Part shown: positions 14,773 through 23,560 of the stretch, one piece after another
Position numbering within the stretch: the stretch's first letter is position 1
How the letters are laid out: the number at the start of each line of letters is the position of its first letter
Origin: a virus
Virus record (IMG/VR): IMGVR_UViG_3300044731_000783
Location: 1 to 63,770 of that record
Reading direction: 5' to 3' (one strand)
DNA length: 63,770 bases
Notes under the pieces: generated by a model
What the model was told of the DNA's origin: nothing
Database searches by the model: none
What the model saw: the letters and a program-made list of their open reading frames with translations, nothing else
Position numbers and translations under genes: made by a program

Positions 14773-17138
14773 ACTTTTGAAATATTTTCTTCTTTTTTAA
14801 TCTTCACAGAAAAATCACACCATTGGTTAATTAATGGGTTATGCGAAATAATGAATATCTTATCAAAATAATCTTTAATTTTAACAAAAAACTCAAACAC
14901 CATTTCCAAGTTATCGTTACTAATTTTCCCAAAAACTTCATCAAATACAACCGAATTTGGTTTTGGTAAACTACATATTTTGCTCAATACCGATCTTAAT
15001 GCAAGAGAGGCTAAAGTCCTCTCGAAACCTGATCCGGAAACCATTAATTTCTCAATACCGGTGCTATTATCGATCATTAAAAATTCAACTTCACTTTTGT
15101 CATTAATTCTAATTTCCATTTTAAAATGACAACTATCTTCCATCAATCTTTGTAATTCAGAGTTAATTAGTGGCATCATAGTTTTCATAATAATTTTTGA
15201 AACACCGTTCTTACCGTAAGATTCAAGATATATTTTGTAAATTTTATCTTTATCTTCTTCTTCCTGGATTTTCACAATCATTTTTTTATTGTGGTCAATT
15301 TTTTCATCGGTTGTTTTAATACTGTACTCGGTTGAAGAAATTTGTTGGTTCTTATTTTTTTTCATTTGTTCAAGTTCGTCAATTCTAATGTCAGCCTTAA
15401 TTAACATTTCGTCAATTTTCAAATTAGATTTGATTTTATCCTGTACTTCATTCCATCTTTCCAACTTACTATTTAACCCGGAAATTTTTAAATCACAACT
15501 TTCAATACTTAAATCATATTTTTCTTTGATAAGTTTGTTTTTTTCATACTCATCAAACTGTCTTTTAGTTTCAACAAATTCTTTTTCTTTGACCGATAAC
15601 TCATTCAATAATACCTCTTTATGTGCTTTTTGAGTGATAAGTCCTGCAAGTTCCGAAATTTTTTGTTGGGTAATTGCAGCGTTCATTAGTTCAATTCCAC
15701 AGTGTTCACACTTAATCCCACCTTTAACCGAACTTTTTAATTTTTCAATTTCAGTTATTTTTGTATCAAGTGTAATCTTTTCGGTATTAACTTTTTTGTA
15801 TTCTTCCTTGACCTCATCATGCTTATCTTCATAATAATAGTTTTCCGGCTCAACAACATTTAATTCATTTAATTTTTCCTGGAATGATTCTTTTTGACCA
15901 TTTAAATTCTGGATTTCAATTTGAGTTTCTTGTGGGTTCATAAGAGCAATTTCCTTATCAATGTCTGTATGTTTTTTCTTTAACATATCATCACGATATT
16001 CTTTACCCTTACTTAATTTTTGTTCGATATCCTTTAACTCATTCTTATACTCAACAATTGATTCATTATAACTAACGATTTGGTCCTCATAAGTTTTAAT
16101 ATCCGATTTTAACTGTTCAGAACTATAAAGATTTGATAGTTTTGATTTGTTAAAGTCCGAATAAATTTCTTTTGCAACCTCCTCTTTCCGTTTTAAAAAC
16201 TCAAGACCCATAAATCTTGAAAGGACTTGTCCTCTGGCTGTTGGTTTTGACTCCAATAGATCTTCAAGATTTGTTGCTGTTGTTAGAATGGTCATTAAGA
16301 AATCCTCCTTTGTTCCAATGGAATTTTTAATGAACGCTTCAGTTTCCCTTCTTTGTTCTCCGGTGAAGTTTTGTAGTGATCCGTCGTGTAATTTTTTAAA
16401 GAAATCTAATTCTGTTTTTACATTCCAGTCACCCTTTTTAGATTTTTTTCTTTCAATCTTTCTCAAGATAATATAATCTTCACCATCAATTGTGATTTCA
16501 CCTTTAACCGATACTACATCTTTATCTGTAAACCGGTTAAAGATTTCCTCAGCTTTTGATGTTTTTGTTGTCTCATTGAAAAATAAGAACATCAACAAAT
16601 CCACCGTAAGAACCGTTTTTCCACCAAAATTAGGTGGATTAGATTCAACAACGACTAAACCATTTAGTTTGTCAAAATCTAATCTTTGGTTTTCGCCATA
16701 TGATAAAAAATTTGAGAACTCAATGTTTCTAATATACCATTTTTTAAATTGTGTTATATCAACATCACCTTCTTCCATTTTGTTTTCAACCATTCGGTTT
16801 AATTCCAAAACTTTATCTAGACTTTTTTCATAATTTTTTGATTCCAAAAATTTCTTTAATAAATCCAATTGATAATTTGTGTCAGTAATATTAACTGAAA
16901 CGTCAACTGTTTGCATTGTTTCCTGGTCTACATTCTTAACTTTTGTTAACACATTAACATTAGTTGTGTTGTATTTCTTTTGGAAATAATGTTTAACACT
17001 TTTAATTTTATCTTGTGTAAAATTTTCTTGGAAATCTTCCCATACTACTTGTATAGATGGGTTTTCAAACTTTGAAAAGTCCAAATCTTTTATCATAATA
17101 TTGTAATTGTATAATCTTGGTGGATTAAATAAATCCAT
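14760..17138 (-). CDS. 46: Recombination endonuclease subunit gp46-like (Rad50/SbcC ATPase)
   Basis: A 792-residue SMC-type ATPase, partner of gp47, which processes DNA ends for recombination-dependent replication. The family start (IRNIEFSNFLSYGEN) lies only at residue 136, so there is an N-terminal extension of about 130 residues. The Walker A region is unusual (PPNFGGKT, about 168-175). A long coiled coil is broken by a zinc hook CEHC (477-480). The C-terminal part has a SGSGFERTLASLAL signature and a Walker B SVVFDEVFG. T4 gp46 is about 560 residues. It lies three bases after the preceding gene. Confidence 0.92.
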   Translation of the reverse strand: MDLFNPPRLYNYNIMIKDLDFSKFENPSIQVVWEDFQENFTQDKIKSVKHYFQKKYNTTNVNVLTKVKNVDQETMQTVDVSVNITDTNYQLDLLKKFLESKNYEKSLDKVLELNRMVENKMEEGDVDITQFKKWYIRNIEFSNFLSYGENQRLDFDKLNGLVVVESNPPNFGGKTVLTVDLLMFLFFNETTKTSKAEEIFNRFTDKDVVSVKGEITIDGEDYIILRKIERKKSKKGDWNVKTELDFFKKLHDGSLQNFTGEQRRETEAFIKNSIGTKEDFLMTILTTATNLEDLLESKPTARGQVLSRFMGLEFLKRKEEVAKEIYSDFNKSKLSNLYSSEQLKSDIKTYEDQIVSYNESIVEYKNELKDIEQKLSKGKEYRDDMLKKKHTDIDKEIALMNPQETQIEIQNLNGQKESFQEKLNELNVVEPENYYYEDKHDEVKEEYKKVNTEKITLDTKITEIEKLKSSVKGGIKCEHCGIELMNAAITQQKISELAGLITQKAHKEVLLNELSVKEKEFVETKRQFDEYEKNKLIKEKYDLSIESCDLKISGLNSKLERWNEVQDKIKSNLKIDEMLIKADIRIDELEQMKKNKNQQISSTEYSIKTTDEKIDHNKKMIVKIQEEEDKDKIYKIYLESYGKNGVSKIIMKTMMPLINSELQRLMEDSCHFKMEIRINDKSEVEFLMIDNSTGIEKLMVSGSGFERTLASLALRSVLSKICSLPKPNSVVFDEVFGKISNDNLEMVFEFFVKIKDYFDKIFIISHNPLINQWCDFSVKIKKEENISKVLVN

Positions 17139-17141
17139 TTT

Positions 17142-17486
17142 TTATTTTTCTAATTCTGAAATTTGGTCTTCAACTTGTGATTCTTCTCTGTCTGCAATTG
17201 AAAATCCGGCACTATCAAATTCTGGTTCTTCCACTTGGAACATACCTTGGTTGTTTTCTTTAAATTCAACAATTGAGTTTAATTCAGTATCGTCAATAAC
17301 ACTAAATGGTGTTTCATTGCCCCCAACAGTTACATTTAATTGTTGTTCAAGACTTTCAGCATCTTTTTGTTCTGCCATTTGTTTCATCATCTTGTTTAGT
17401 GCGTTTTGCATTGCATATCTTTCTTGTGCAATTCTACGGTTTTTTTTTTCTACTTTTGCTCTATGAGCTTTTGCTGCTTTTCCCAT
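17142..17486 (-). CDS. Hypothetical helical protein
   Basis: A 114-residue protein. The N-terminal 45 residues are strongly basic and helical (AKAHRAKVEKKNRRIAQ). The C-terminal half is acidic and ends in a Glu-rich helix. It lies between gp46 and the membrane protein gene in the recombination operon. TATAAATA (17490-17497) lies just upstream on the coding strand. No family is recognised. Confidence 0.65.
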   Translation of the reverse strand: MGKAAKAHRAKVEKKNRRIAQERYAMQNALNKMMKQMAEQKDAESLEQQLNVTVGGNETPFSVIDDTELNSIVEFKENNQGMFQVEEPEFDSAGFSIADREESQVEDQISELEK

Positions 17487-17498
17487 TTTTATTTATAT

Positions 17499-17891
17499 TT
17501 AATCGTTTAAAATTTCTTCTTTAGTTTCTTCTATATAAACTTGTTGTTTTGTTGGTCTATTTTCTTCAAACCATTCAATAATTGCATTTATTGCCCAAAC
17601 TGAACCGGCCGAAAACATTCCATCAAAAAATACACAATAATATTCATCAAGTCCAATAAAACAGTATGTTGGTGAAAACATTGTTAATGATAAAAAAAAT
17701 CCAACCCAGGTCCCGGTACATAACATACACTGTATTAATTCGGATATAAATTTACCTAAGAAATTAAATGGTGTATTTTCATTGTTACCCCAATTATGGA
17801 TTTTTTGTCTTAATCCATTAAATATGGATCCATAAACAAGTATGGTTGTCATTCCGTAAGCCGCAATCATAAAAATTAATAACTCTATCAT
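17499..17891 (-). CDS. Membrane protein, DUF1360-like
   Basis: A 130-residue protein. An N-terminal membrane segment (LLIFMIAAYGMTTILVYGSIF) is followed by a CMLCTGTWVGFFLSL motif at about residues 55-70, and a third segment follows near residue 95. The CxxCxGxWxG pattern in a membrane-spanning context resembles DUF1360 proteins found in phages and bacteria, with no known function. The C-terminus is acidic. It overlaps the upstream gene by four bases. Confidence 0.65.
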   Translation of the reverse strand: MIELLIFMIAAYGMTTILVYGSIFNGLRQKIHNWGNNENTPFNFLGKFISELIQCMLCTGTWVGFFLSLTMFSPTYCFIGLDEYYCVFFDGMFSAGSVWAINAIIEWFEENRPTKQQVYIEETKEEILND

Positions 17892-18469
17892 ATTGTATCA
17901 TTTAAATTTGAACCTCTCATAAAAAACCCTTTTAATGGATTTTTAGTTACTTTCAGTTCTTGGTTTATTCTTTCTAATTCTTTTATTTTTTCATCTCGAT
18001 CCAATATCTCCTTTCTTAATTTTTGGAGTGTTTCCTGGAGCATTTTTGTTTGTGTGTCGTCTAACTTTATGTCTAAATTACGTCTAAGTTCGTCTAACTC
18101 TTCATCTTTTTTAGACATTTCGTCTTCTAACTTGGTAATTTTTTCGCCAAGTTCATTTACTTGGTTGTCATCAGTAATGTATATTTCTTTTTCAATAATT
18201 CTATCAACTGGGACTTCCCTTATAACCTCAACAATTTTTTCAACTTCTTTTATAACTTCAACCGGTATTTCAACTCGTTTTTCAACAATTACTTCTTTTA
18301 TTAAGTCTTTTTCACCTTCATTAAGTGGTTTTTCCAAAAGTCCGTACTTTTCAATGTTAAAACCAGTGTCAAAACATTTTTTAATAAACCCATCAACATC
18401 TTCAATGTTATTTAGTTTACAATAACTTTCAACACTTTTACTAAAAATTTTTGAGTACTTCGGTTCCAT
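17888..18469 (-). CDS. Coiled-coil protein
   Basis: A 193-residue protein starting MEPKYSKIFS; the ATG at 18469 is preferred to a TTG at 18484. A Val/Glu/Ile repeat segment (VEKIVEVIREVPVDRIIEKE) spans about residues 75-95. A heptad-rich coiled coil follows (about 105-175), then a short basic tail. It overlaps the gp47 gene by 29 bases. A scaffold or adaptor role is possible; nothing enzymatic is seen. Confidence 0.65.
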   Translation of the reverse strand: MEPKYSKIFSKSVESYCKLNNIEDVDGFIKKCFDTGFNIEKYGLLEKPLNEGEKDLIKEVIVEKRVEIPVEVIKEVEKIVEVIREVPVDRIIEKEIYITDDNQVNELGEKITKLEDEMSKKDEELDELRRNLDIKLDDTQTKMLQETLQKLRKEILDRDEKIKELERINQELKVTKNPLKGFFMRGSNLNDTI

Positions 18470-19220
18470 TTTCAATATCTTCAAATGATTTTATGGAAAA
18501 CTTTAAAAATGGTTTTGGGTTGAATAAATCGGTATATGTGTATTCTTTTGTTTCAATATCATAAACACCATATCCGTGTCTTCCAATACTTTCTCCTATA
18601 TTATTTTGGATTGTTGATCCAATCATATAACCTTTTCCAGTTTTAAACTTGAACTCAGCTCTTTTATGAATATCTCCACACAATACAACATCAAGACCAT
18701 CAAACTTTTCAACATCATACGCATCCTCACCAAATTCAAATCCTAAGTCGGTTTTTAACCCAGATATTGGTCCGTGGAATAACCCAACTTTAATTCCGGT
18801 TGCAACATTTAAATCTGGTGGAATATTTCCTTGGTATTGCGAATAAACACACCAACTAATATTCTCATCTTCGTACACACCACGGTCCCTATAGTAAACA
18901 ATGTTTTTATTATTTAATGAATTTATAATTGGTGTTAAGGCATCTAATCTTTCGGTATTATTAACCAAAAAGTCGTGGTTTCCAGGAATAATAATAGTTT
19001 TAGCAACAAAAGAACATTCTGTTAATATCCAAGAAACCATTTCAATAAGTTCTGGTGTCATTTGATTCTTTGAATGTACCAAATCACCGGTAAATACAAT
19101 TCGGTCCGGTTCCATCTCTCTCCATTGTTCAATTGCAGTTTCCAAAATTGATTTATACAAATCGTGATCTTTAAAAAGACGAATATGTAAATCGGAAAAG
19201 TGTACTATTTTTTTAATCAT
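18441..19220 (-). CDS. 47: Recombination endonuclease subunit gp47-like (Mre11/SbcD nuclease)
   Basis: A 259-residue metallophosphoesterase nuclease, partner of the gp46-like ATPase. All metal-binding motifs are visible: FSDLHI (residues 8-13), FTGDLVHSK (about 43-51), PGNHDF (about 79-84), LFHGP and the final GDIHKR. It is shorter than T4 gp47 (about 339 residues), mainly at the C-terminus, where the capping and Rad50-binding regions usually lie. It overlaps the small upstream gene by one base. Confidence 0.93.
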   Translation of the reverse strand: MIKKIVHFSDLHIRLFKDHDLYKSILETAIEQWREMEPDRIVFTGDLVHSKNQMTPELIEMVSWILTECSFVAKTIIIPGNHDFLVNNTERLDALTPIINSLNNKNIVYYRDRGVYEDENISWCVYSQYQGNIPPDLNVATGIKVGLFHGPISGLKTDLGFEFGEDAYDVEKFDGLDVVLCGDIHKRAEFKFKTGKGYMIGSTIQNNIGESIGRHGYGVYDIETKEYTYTDLFNPKPFLKFSIKSFEDIENGTEVLKNF

Positions 19221-19450
19221 TACATTACAATTTTTGGGGGTGTTCCTAAATCATCATACCCATCATCTTTGAATGGGTTTTTTGGTGCTGGTATTTGAAT
19301 TGGTATTGTGGTTCTTGAATTTGGAAAAAGTGAGCTAACCTCTTTAACTTCATTCATTTTTTCAATAATTGGTGACATAGAGATATGTTCATCTTCTAAT
19401 CTGCCGTGTAAATAACCTTCTAACCAAAAATAAAATTCTTTGTGTGTCAT
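19220..19450 (-). CDS. Hypothetical small protein
   Basis: A 76-residue protein starting MTHKEFYFWLEGYLHG. The N-terminal half is a helix with aromatic residues; the C-terminal half is Pro-rich (IPIQIPAPKNPFKDDG). It shares one base with gp47 and four bases (ATGA) with the upstream 48-residue gene, so it is translationally coupled. No family is recognised. Confidence 0.7.
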   Translation of the reverse strand: MTHKEFYFWLEGYLHGRLEDEHISMSPIIEKMNEVKEVSSLFPNSRTTIPIQIPAPKNPFKDDGYDDLGTPPKIVM

Positions 19451-19593
19451 GCTAATTCTCTGTTATAAAGATTTACTAAAATAATTCTTGCAAATCTGAA
19501 ATCTTTTGTTTTATTTAATTTTAAACCATACGCGTTTGCAATAGTTTTGAGGTGCGGATAAGCCTCACTAATTGTCATTTTACCAATTTCCAT
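19447..19593 (-). CDS. Hypothetical 48-residue protein
   Basis: A very short gene with its ATG at 19591-19593 and TGA at 19447-19449. The sequence MEIGKMTISEAYPHLK is followed by a helical, basic segment ending NLYNRELA. It has ATGA overlap with the next gene and two-base spacing from the zinc-ribbon gene upstream, which fills the operon exactly and supports it as real. The function is unknown. Confidence 0.65.
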   Translation of the reverse strand: MEIGKMTISEAYPHLKTIANAYGLKLNKTKDFRFARIILVNLYNRELA

Positions 19594-19595
19594 AA

Positions 19596-19811
19596 TTAGT
19601 CAATAAAAAGTTCAAAATCTTTATTTACGTGTCCACAGTCATTACACATATATGTTGGGAATGGTACTAATGTGTCTTCAGAACTTCCAGTTAATAATTT
19701 TGGTACTTTTTTTAACATCGTAACTTCTTTGAAGTATTTTGATTCACATTTTTCACATTTTACAGTTTCCTGTTCTCTTAAATGAATTTTTGGTTTAATA
19801 ATGTCATCCAT
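19596..19811 (-). CDS. Small zinc-ribbon protein
   Basis: A 71-residue protein with a split CxxC pair: CEKC at about residues 19-22 and CNDC near 55-58. This is a classical zinc ribbon with a hydrophobic loop between. Such phage proteins often act in transcription or as adaptors, but no specific role can be assigned. It is two bases from the 48-residue gene. Confidence 0.7.
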   Translation of the reverse strand: MDDIIKPKIHLREQETVKCEKCESKYFKEVTMLKKVPKLLTGSSEDTLVPFPTYMCNDCGHVNKDFELFID

Positions 19812-19835
19812 AATTTTTTTTATTTAAAATATAGT

Positions 19836-20699
19836 TTATTTTTTTAGTTTTGTCAATTGTGATTTTATATCCATTTGGAGTATTGCGTCAATTGTATTTT
19901 TATCAACTCTATACTCAACATATTCCCTATCTTCTGTTAGTCTCACAATAATACAACCAAGTAGTTTTATATCTTCATATTTGGACCCTTCAAGCATTTT
20001 AATAAGTAGCTTACCATAAAGTGGTAATTGTGTTTTATAGTGACCGAGCGCGTTATTTGGTAGGTACTGGAAAGGTGGTCTCATTGGTTTTATATACTTT
20101 TGGACAATGAAGTTTTTCTCCTGGTTTGTTTTCCAGTCTGTTATTAAAATACCAATTTCACCTTTTGTACTTATAATCAACCAAACCTTATCTGGTTGAC
20201 CGGTATATCCAAGTTCTGGATGTCCTAATACAATCTCCGTATCAAGTAAAACACAACCTCTTTGTTTTAATAATTCAATGTAATTTTTACCAGCAACAAT
20301 CATAGTGTCACTCACAACAAGTTGTTGCATATCACATTTAAATATTGGTTGTCTTACTTCTTTATTAATATTAAATTCTTTTAATACGTGTTCTTCCAAG
20401 AAATAATGAACACGAGAACCCATATTTGTTGATCTTACACCTTTTTCAGCCCATTCAGCTAAAAGTCGTTCAGTTTCTTCAGGATTACCTCCGGACATCT
20501 CATATGCTTTCTCTTCTGTTGGGAACTCATCATAAAAAAGTTTCATAACCTTTGATACAGATGGGAAATCAGTTCTCAAATTTCCGTCAATGTCCAACAT
20601 TGTATATTTATGGGCTTCTTCCTCAAATGTTAATTGTAGTTCTTCTCTTTTTCTATTTAAAATTTCTCTTATTTCTTCTGCTATTTTATTTAAATCCAT
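19836..20699 (-). CDS. PD-(D/E)XK nuclease (RecB/Cas4-like)
   Basis: A 287-residue protein with the RecB-family nuclease signature. There is an early His (GSRVHYFLE, near residue 97), then GYTGQPDKVWL with the Asp, LITDWKTN as the D-x-K element, and QLPLYGKLL as the QxxxY motif. Such nucleases in phages usually have 5'-3' exonuclease or end-processing roles. No cysteine cluster of the Cas4 iron-sulfur type is seen. The gene shares its first base with the primase stop, within the recombination-replication operon. Confidence 0.85.
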   Translation of the reverse strand: MDLNKIAEEIREILNRKREELQLTFEEEAHKYTMLDIDGNLRTDFPSVSKVMKLFYDEFPTEEKAYEMSGGNPEETERLLAEWAEKGVRSTNMGSRVHYFLEEHVLKEFNINKEVRQPIFKCDMQQLVVSDTMIVAGKNYIELLKQRGCVLLDTEIVLGHPELGYTGQPDKVWLIISTKGEIGILITDWKTNQEKNFIVQKYIKPMRPPFQYLPNNALGHYKTQLPLYGKLLIKMLEGSKYEDIKLLGCIIVRLTEDREYVEYRVDKNTIDAILQMDIKSQLTKLKK

Positions 20700-21604
20700 T
20701 AGTCTCTTATTTCATAATAATAATCATTTATTTGACCTTTTAAGTCACAAACATCCCTATCATTTGGGAGTCTTACAATTTTAACTTTACCCCACAGTTC
20801 ACCACCATTTAATTCGTGGTATAATCTTACAGCATTTTCCCAAGCATCACCATCAAGACAAATTATAACATTTCCTTTTGCATTATTGTAGATTGTTTCA
20901 AAAAGAAGTTCGGACATATGTTTTCCAAGCATCACAACCGGATTATCCAAAAACATCCCATCAAAAGCACCCTCAACCAAATATATATCCTTATTCCAAT
21001 CAATCAAATTTTCCCAAAATATAATTTGGTCTTTTTCAGCTTCCGGATTACGGTATTTGGCTCTACTATTAACATCCCAACTTCTCCCAACATAATAGTT
21101 GAGTTTACCGTTTTTATCATAAGATGGTATTACAATTCTTCCAGCGTGACTTCCTTTATCACAAAATCCAATACCAAACCTTTCAATTATTTCATCGGTT
21201 ATTCCACGACTTTTAAGGTAATTATATGCTTGTTTTCTAACCGGGTATATTGGGTGGGAATCTTTAAATAATGTGAAATTTTCCGGAAGAACTACTTTTG
21301 GTTTTTTTGTTTTTACAACTTTCTCTGTTTCATCCGGTCTTAAAATGTTGTATAGTTTTTTTTGTTTTTTGGTCCCAAATTTCCCAAACAACTTTCCTAA
21401 AGATCCATGAGTTCCTTCACTATCACCACAGGACCAACATTTATAAACGTCGTTGAAGTAATTTACCTCAAGATTGTGTTTATTTCTATCTTCGTCACAC
21501 ACCGGACAATTAAAAGAAATTTGACCACGATTTGGGTAATGTAATCCGTGGTCACCTAAAACTTCTTCTAATAATTCAACCAATGCTTCTGTTGTATCTT
21601 CCAT
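20699..21604 (-). CDS. DnaG-like DNA primase
   Basis: A 301-residue primase making RNA primers for lagging-strand synthesis. The N-terminal zinc finger (CPVCDEDRNKHN ... CWSCG, about residues 33-60) is of the CHC2 type. The Toprim domain has YLVEGAFDGMF (catalytic Glu) and IICLDGDAWENA (DxD). It is small and lacks a helicase-binding C-terminal domain, like T4 gp61, and presumably acts with the DnaB-like helicase encoded at 56.5-57.9 kb. Confidence 0.88.
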   Translation of the reverse strand: MEDTTEALVELLEEVLGDHGLHYPNRGQISFNCPVCDEDRNKHNLEVNYFNDVYKCWSCGDSEGTHGSLGKLFGKFGTKKQKKLYNILRPDETEKVVKTKKPKVVLPENFTLFKDSHPIYPVRKQAYNYLKSRGITDEIIERFGIGFCDKGSHAGRIVIPSYDKNGKLNYYVGRSWDVNSRAKYRNPEAEKDQIIFWENLIDWNKDIYLVEGAFDGMFLDNPVVMLGKHMSELLFETIYNNAKGNVIICLDGDAWENAVRLYHELNGGELWGKVKIVRLPNDRDVCDLKGQINDYYYEIRD

Positions 21605-21632
21605 TTACTACAATATAAATGAAAAATATCAC

Positions 21633-22157
21633 TTAATCAAATATTAATTTTTTACCGTTTCTTTTTGATTCATAAAAATCGGAAACATTAAGATAGTGCT
21701 TTAGAAATCTTTTATCTTCTATTTTATTTGCATCTATCGCAATATTTTCATCCTTGTGTTCACATTTTGAAACCATAATTGTTGACCAAATCCAAAGACT
21801 TTCATATAACCAGGTATTAACCATATAGTCATAATCCCAATTATATTTTTCACATTCTCTATGTACGTGTCTACCAATTTCAACAGTACCAATAACGTGA
21901 TCACCTAATTTTTTATTTGTTTCTTTTGATTTTTCAGTTCTAATTGCAAGACTTAATCCGGCTTGTGTTCCAATACCCATATATCCTAACCAACGATATG
22001 TGTCTAGTTTAAGGTCTGTTTCTGGTGTATCTAAATCTACAGCGGTTTTTAAATTAATTAAATGTCGTCTAAAAAACTTTTGATATTTTTCTTTATTTTC
22101 ATTCCAATAATGGTCTCTACGATTTTTATTAAAATACTCTTTAACGTCTAACCCCAT
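21633..22157 (-). CDS. Hypothetical protein
   Basis: A 174-residue protein starting MGLDVKEYFN; an upstream TTG at 22178 is rejected since it lies within promoter elements. It is rich in Trp, His and charged residues. The segment GDHVIGTVEIGRHVHRE could be metal-binding, but no known family is recognised. It is the first gene of the operon toward primase and has a host-type promoter in front. Confidence 0.6.
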   Translation of the reverse strand: MGLDVKEYFNKNRRDHYWNENKEKYQKFFRRHLINLKTAVDLDTPETDLKLDTYRWLGYMGIGTQAGLSLAIRTEKSKETNKKLGDHVIGTVEIGRHVHRECEKYNWDYDYMVNTWLYESLWIWSTIMVSKCEHKDENIAIDANKIEDKRFLKHYLNVSDFYESKRNGKKLIFD

Positions 22158-22175
22158 AAATTTTAATTTTAAAAA

Positions 22176-22206
22176 CAAATATAAATAAAATATTTTAATT
22201 AAACAA
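22176..22206 (-). promoter_or_regulatory. Bacteroidota-type promoter for the primase/recombination operon
   Basis: The minus strand has TTG (22204-22206), a 20-base spacer, and TATATTTG (22176-22183). The predicted start of transcription is about 10 bases before the 22157 start codon. The site is in the divergent region between 22157 and the plus-strand island; TATTTATAT overlaps it on the same strand. Confidence 0.65.
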
Positions 22207-22243
22207 CTTCAAAAGATTTTTTTATTTTCTATATTTATTTTAT

Positions 22244-22465
22244 ATGGAAATAGATATTACAATTAATGACGTTACCGGTCAAACACCATATGACGTTTAC
22301 ATATGTGATACCGGTTCAACAACTTGTATATATGTTTCAACAATTAATACCGGTGACTTACCATACACATTTAGTGTTCCACCATTTTTTACAAACTTGG
22401 ACCGGTTTAATTTAAGAATAATAGATGACAATAATTGTCAAATTAATGAAATTTTATTAACATAA
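22244..22465 (+). CDS. Small structural-type protein
   Basis: A 73-residue beta-rich protein, paralogous in pattern to the 34597-34893 product: ITINDVTGQTP ... YDVYICD ... CIYVSTI ... LRIIDDNNCQI. Both end with a strand-turn-Cys segment. It is likely a small fiber- or adhesin-associated subunit. It is followed by the poly-Thr adhesin gene in a TAATG stop-start overlap. TATTTATTT lies three bases upstream of the ATG. Confidence 0.65.
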   Translation: MEIDITINDVTGQTPYDVYICDTGSTTCIYVSTINTGDLPYTFSVPPFFTNLDRFNLRIIDDNNCQINEILLT

Positions 22466-23505
22466 TGGCCTGTATTACATCAACATTTTGCGTATCAACT
22501 AATGTCTACCCCTACGATGGTGAGTATGATGTTGCCGGTACCTATAATTCCGAAGATTATTTTACAGGTGGTTCTTATTTTATATATTTTTCCACAATAG
22601 AAAATAGATGGTGTTTATCGGATTCGTTAGGAGGTACTTGTTATCAGTTTGGTCCAACCGGATTATTTTCAAGTTGTCCGGATTTAGATGAATCTTTTTT
22701 CTCTTCTGGAGCTTGTCCAACAACAACCACAACCACAACCTCACCTTGTGATGTTTTTGATTTTGAGGCGATTTTTGATTGTTTGGTCCCAACAACCACA
22801 ACCACAACTTCAACATCAACAACCACAACAACCACAACAATACCACCTTTTAATCCTTGTTCTGGTGTTTCAGTTAATGTTTCAATAAAAACATACACAA
22901 CAACAACCACAACTATTTTACCAACAACAACAACGACCACAACTATTAATCGTCCTTGTAATTTTGACGGTAATGCGCAATTCAATATATTTGATGAATA
23001 TATGAGATGTGGTAATAGTAAGAAATTCAGAGATTGTTTAACTGGTATTGACTATTACTCATCAGATGTAGTTTTATCACCAGTTGGTGTTTCGCCAACA
23101 CAAGGATATGTTTATAAAGCAGATGTTAATGGTGTTTCAGTTTGTATTACATTTGTTGGGCTTGTTGAAACTACAAGTGGTGTTGATAATATCAATTTAA
23201 TAGAAGAAATTGGTCTGGAAAATGAAGGCGGTTGTCTTGAATGTTTGCCGGATCCACCACCAACAACTACCACAACATCTACCTCAACAACAACCACAAC
23301 AACAATACCACCGTGTATTTTATCCGAATATTTGATAACAAATAATAATTTCTTACCAGCTGAGTTTAGATATACTGATTGTGATGGTAATACAATTAAC
23401 GACTTGTTACCTGGTAATTATGGAAATAAAACGGTTTGTTCACCAACAATTCCAATTGTTTTTGGTAATGCAACAATACAAGATACTGGATTTATTTGTA
23501 ATTAA
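22465..23505 (+). CDS. Poly-threonine linker adhesin/tail-fiber protein
   Basis: A 346-residue beta-rich protein made of small cysteine-containing modules. The modules are joined by four Thr tracts (Thr7; Thr6-Ser-Thr-Ser-Thr7; two Thr6-7 tracts; Thr5-Ser-Thr-Ser-Thr6). Such mucin-like linkers are extended and are good candidates for O-glycosylation. Cysteines occur in each module. With the neighbouring tail genes it suggests a surface-exposed virion adhesin. It is on the opposite strand to the related tail genes and ends at a hairpin shared with ruvC. Confidence 0.75.
   Translation: MACITSTFCVSTNVYPYDGEYDVAGTYNSEDYFTGGSYFIYFSTIENRWCLSDSLGGTCYQFGPTGLFSSCPDLDESFFSSGACPTTTTTTTSPCDVFDFEAIFDCLVPTTTTTTSTSTTTTTTTIPPFNPCSGVSVNVSIKTYTTTTTTILPTTTTTTTINRPCNFDGNAQFNIFDEYMRCGNSKKFRDCLTGIDYYSSDVVLSPVGVSPTQGYVYKADVNGVSVCITFVGLVETTSGVDNINLIEEIGLENEGGCLECLPDPPPTTTTTSTSTTTTTTIPPCILSEYLITNNNFLPAEFRYTDCDGNTINDLLPGNYGNKTVCSPTIPIVFGNATIQDTGFICN
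22720..23304 (+). repeat. ACN-repeat (poly-Thr) tracts in the adhesin gene
   Basis: Thr-coding tracts at 22720-22740, 22792-22839, about 22895-22948, and 23263-23304 are built from ACA/ACC codons. Similar tracts occur in the opposite orientation at about 24760-24835, 26090-26140 and 27775-27815 in minus-strand genes, so they form inverted repeats. Confidence 0.8.
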
Positions 23506-23509
23506 AAAA

Positions 23510-23535
23510 AAATATCGTCTAAAAAGACGATATTT
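23510..23535. terminator. Bidirectional rho-independent terminator between convergent genes
   Basis: An 11-base-pair stem (AAATATCGTCT/AGACGATATTT) with a four-base loop. On the minus strand it is followed by nine T residues, a strong terminator for the RuvC gene; on the plus strand only a short T-run follows, giving weaker termination for the adhesin gene. Confidence 0.85.
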
Positions 23536-23560
23536 CAAATTATCGGTATTTTAAACGATA

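Noticed and set aside
22580-22985. Minus-strand ORFs with poly-Val runs in the poly-Thr gene
   Set aside because: They are frame shadows of ACN repeats (GTN in the reverse strand) and lack independent start signals.
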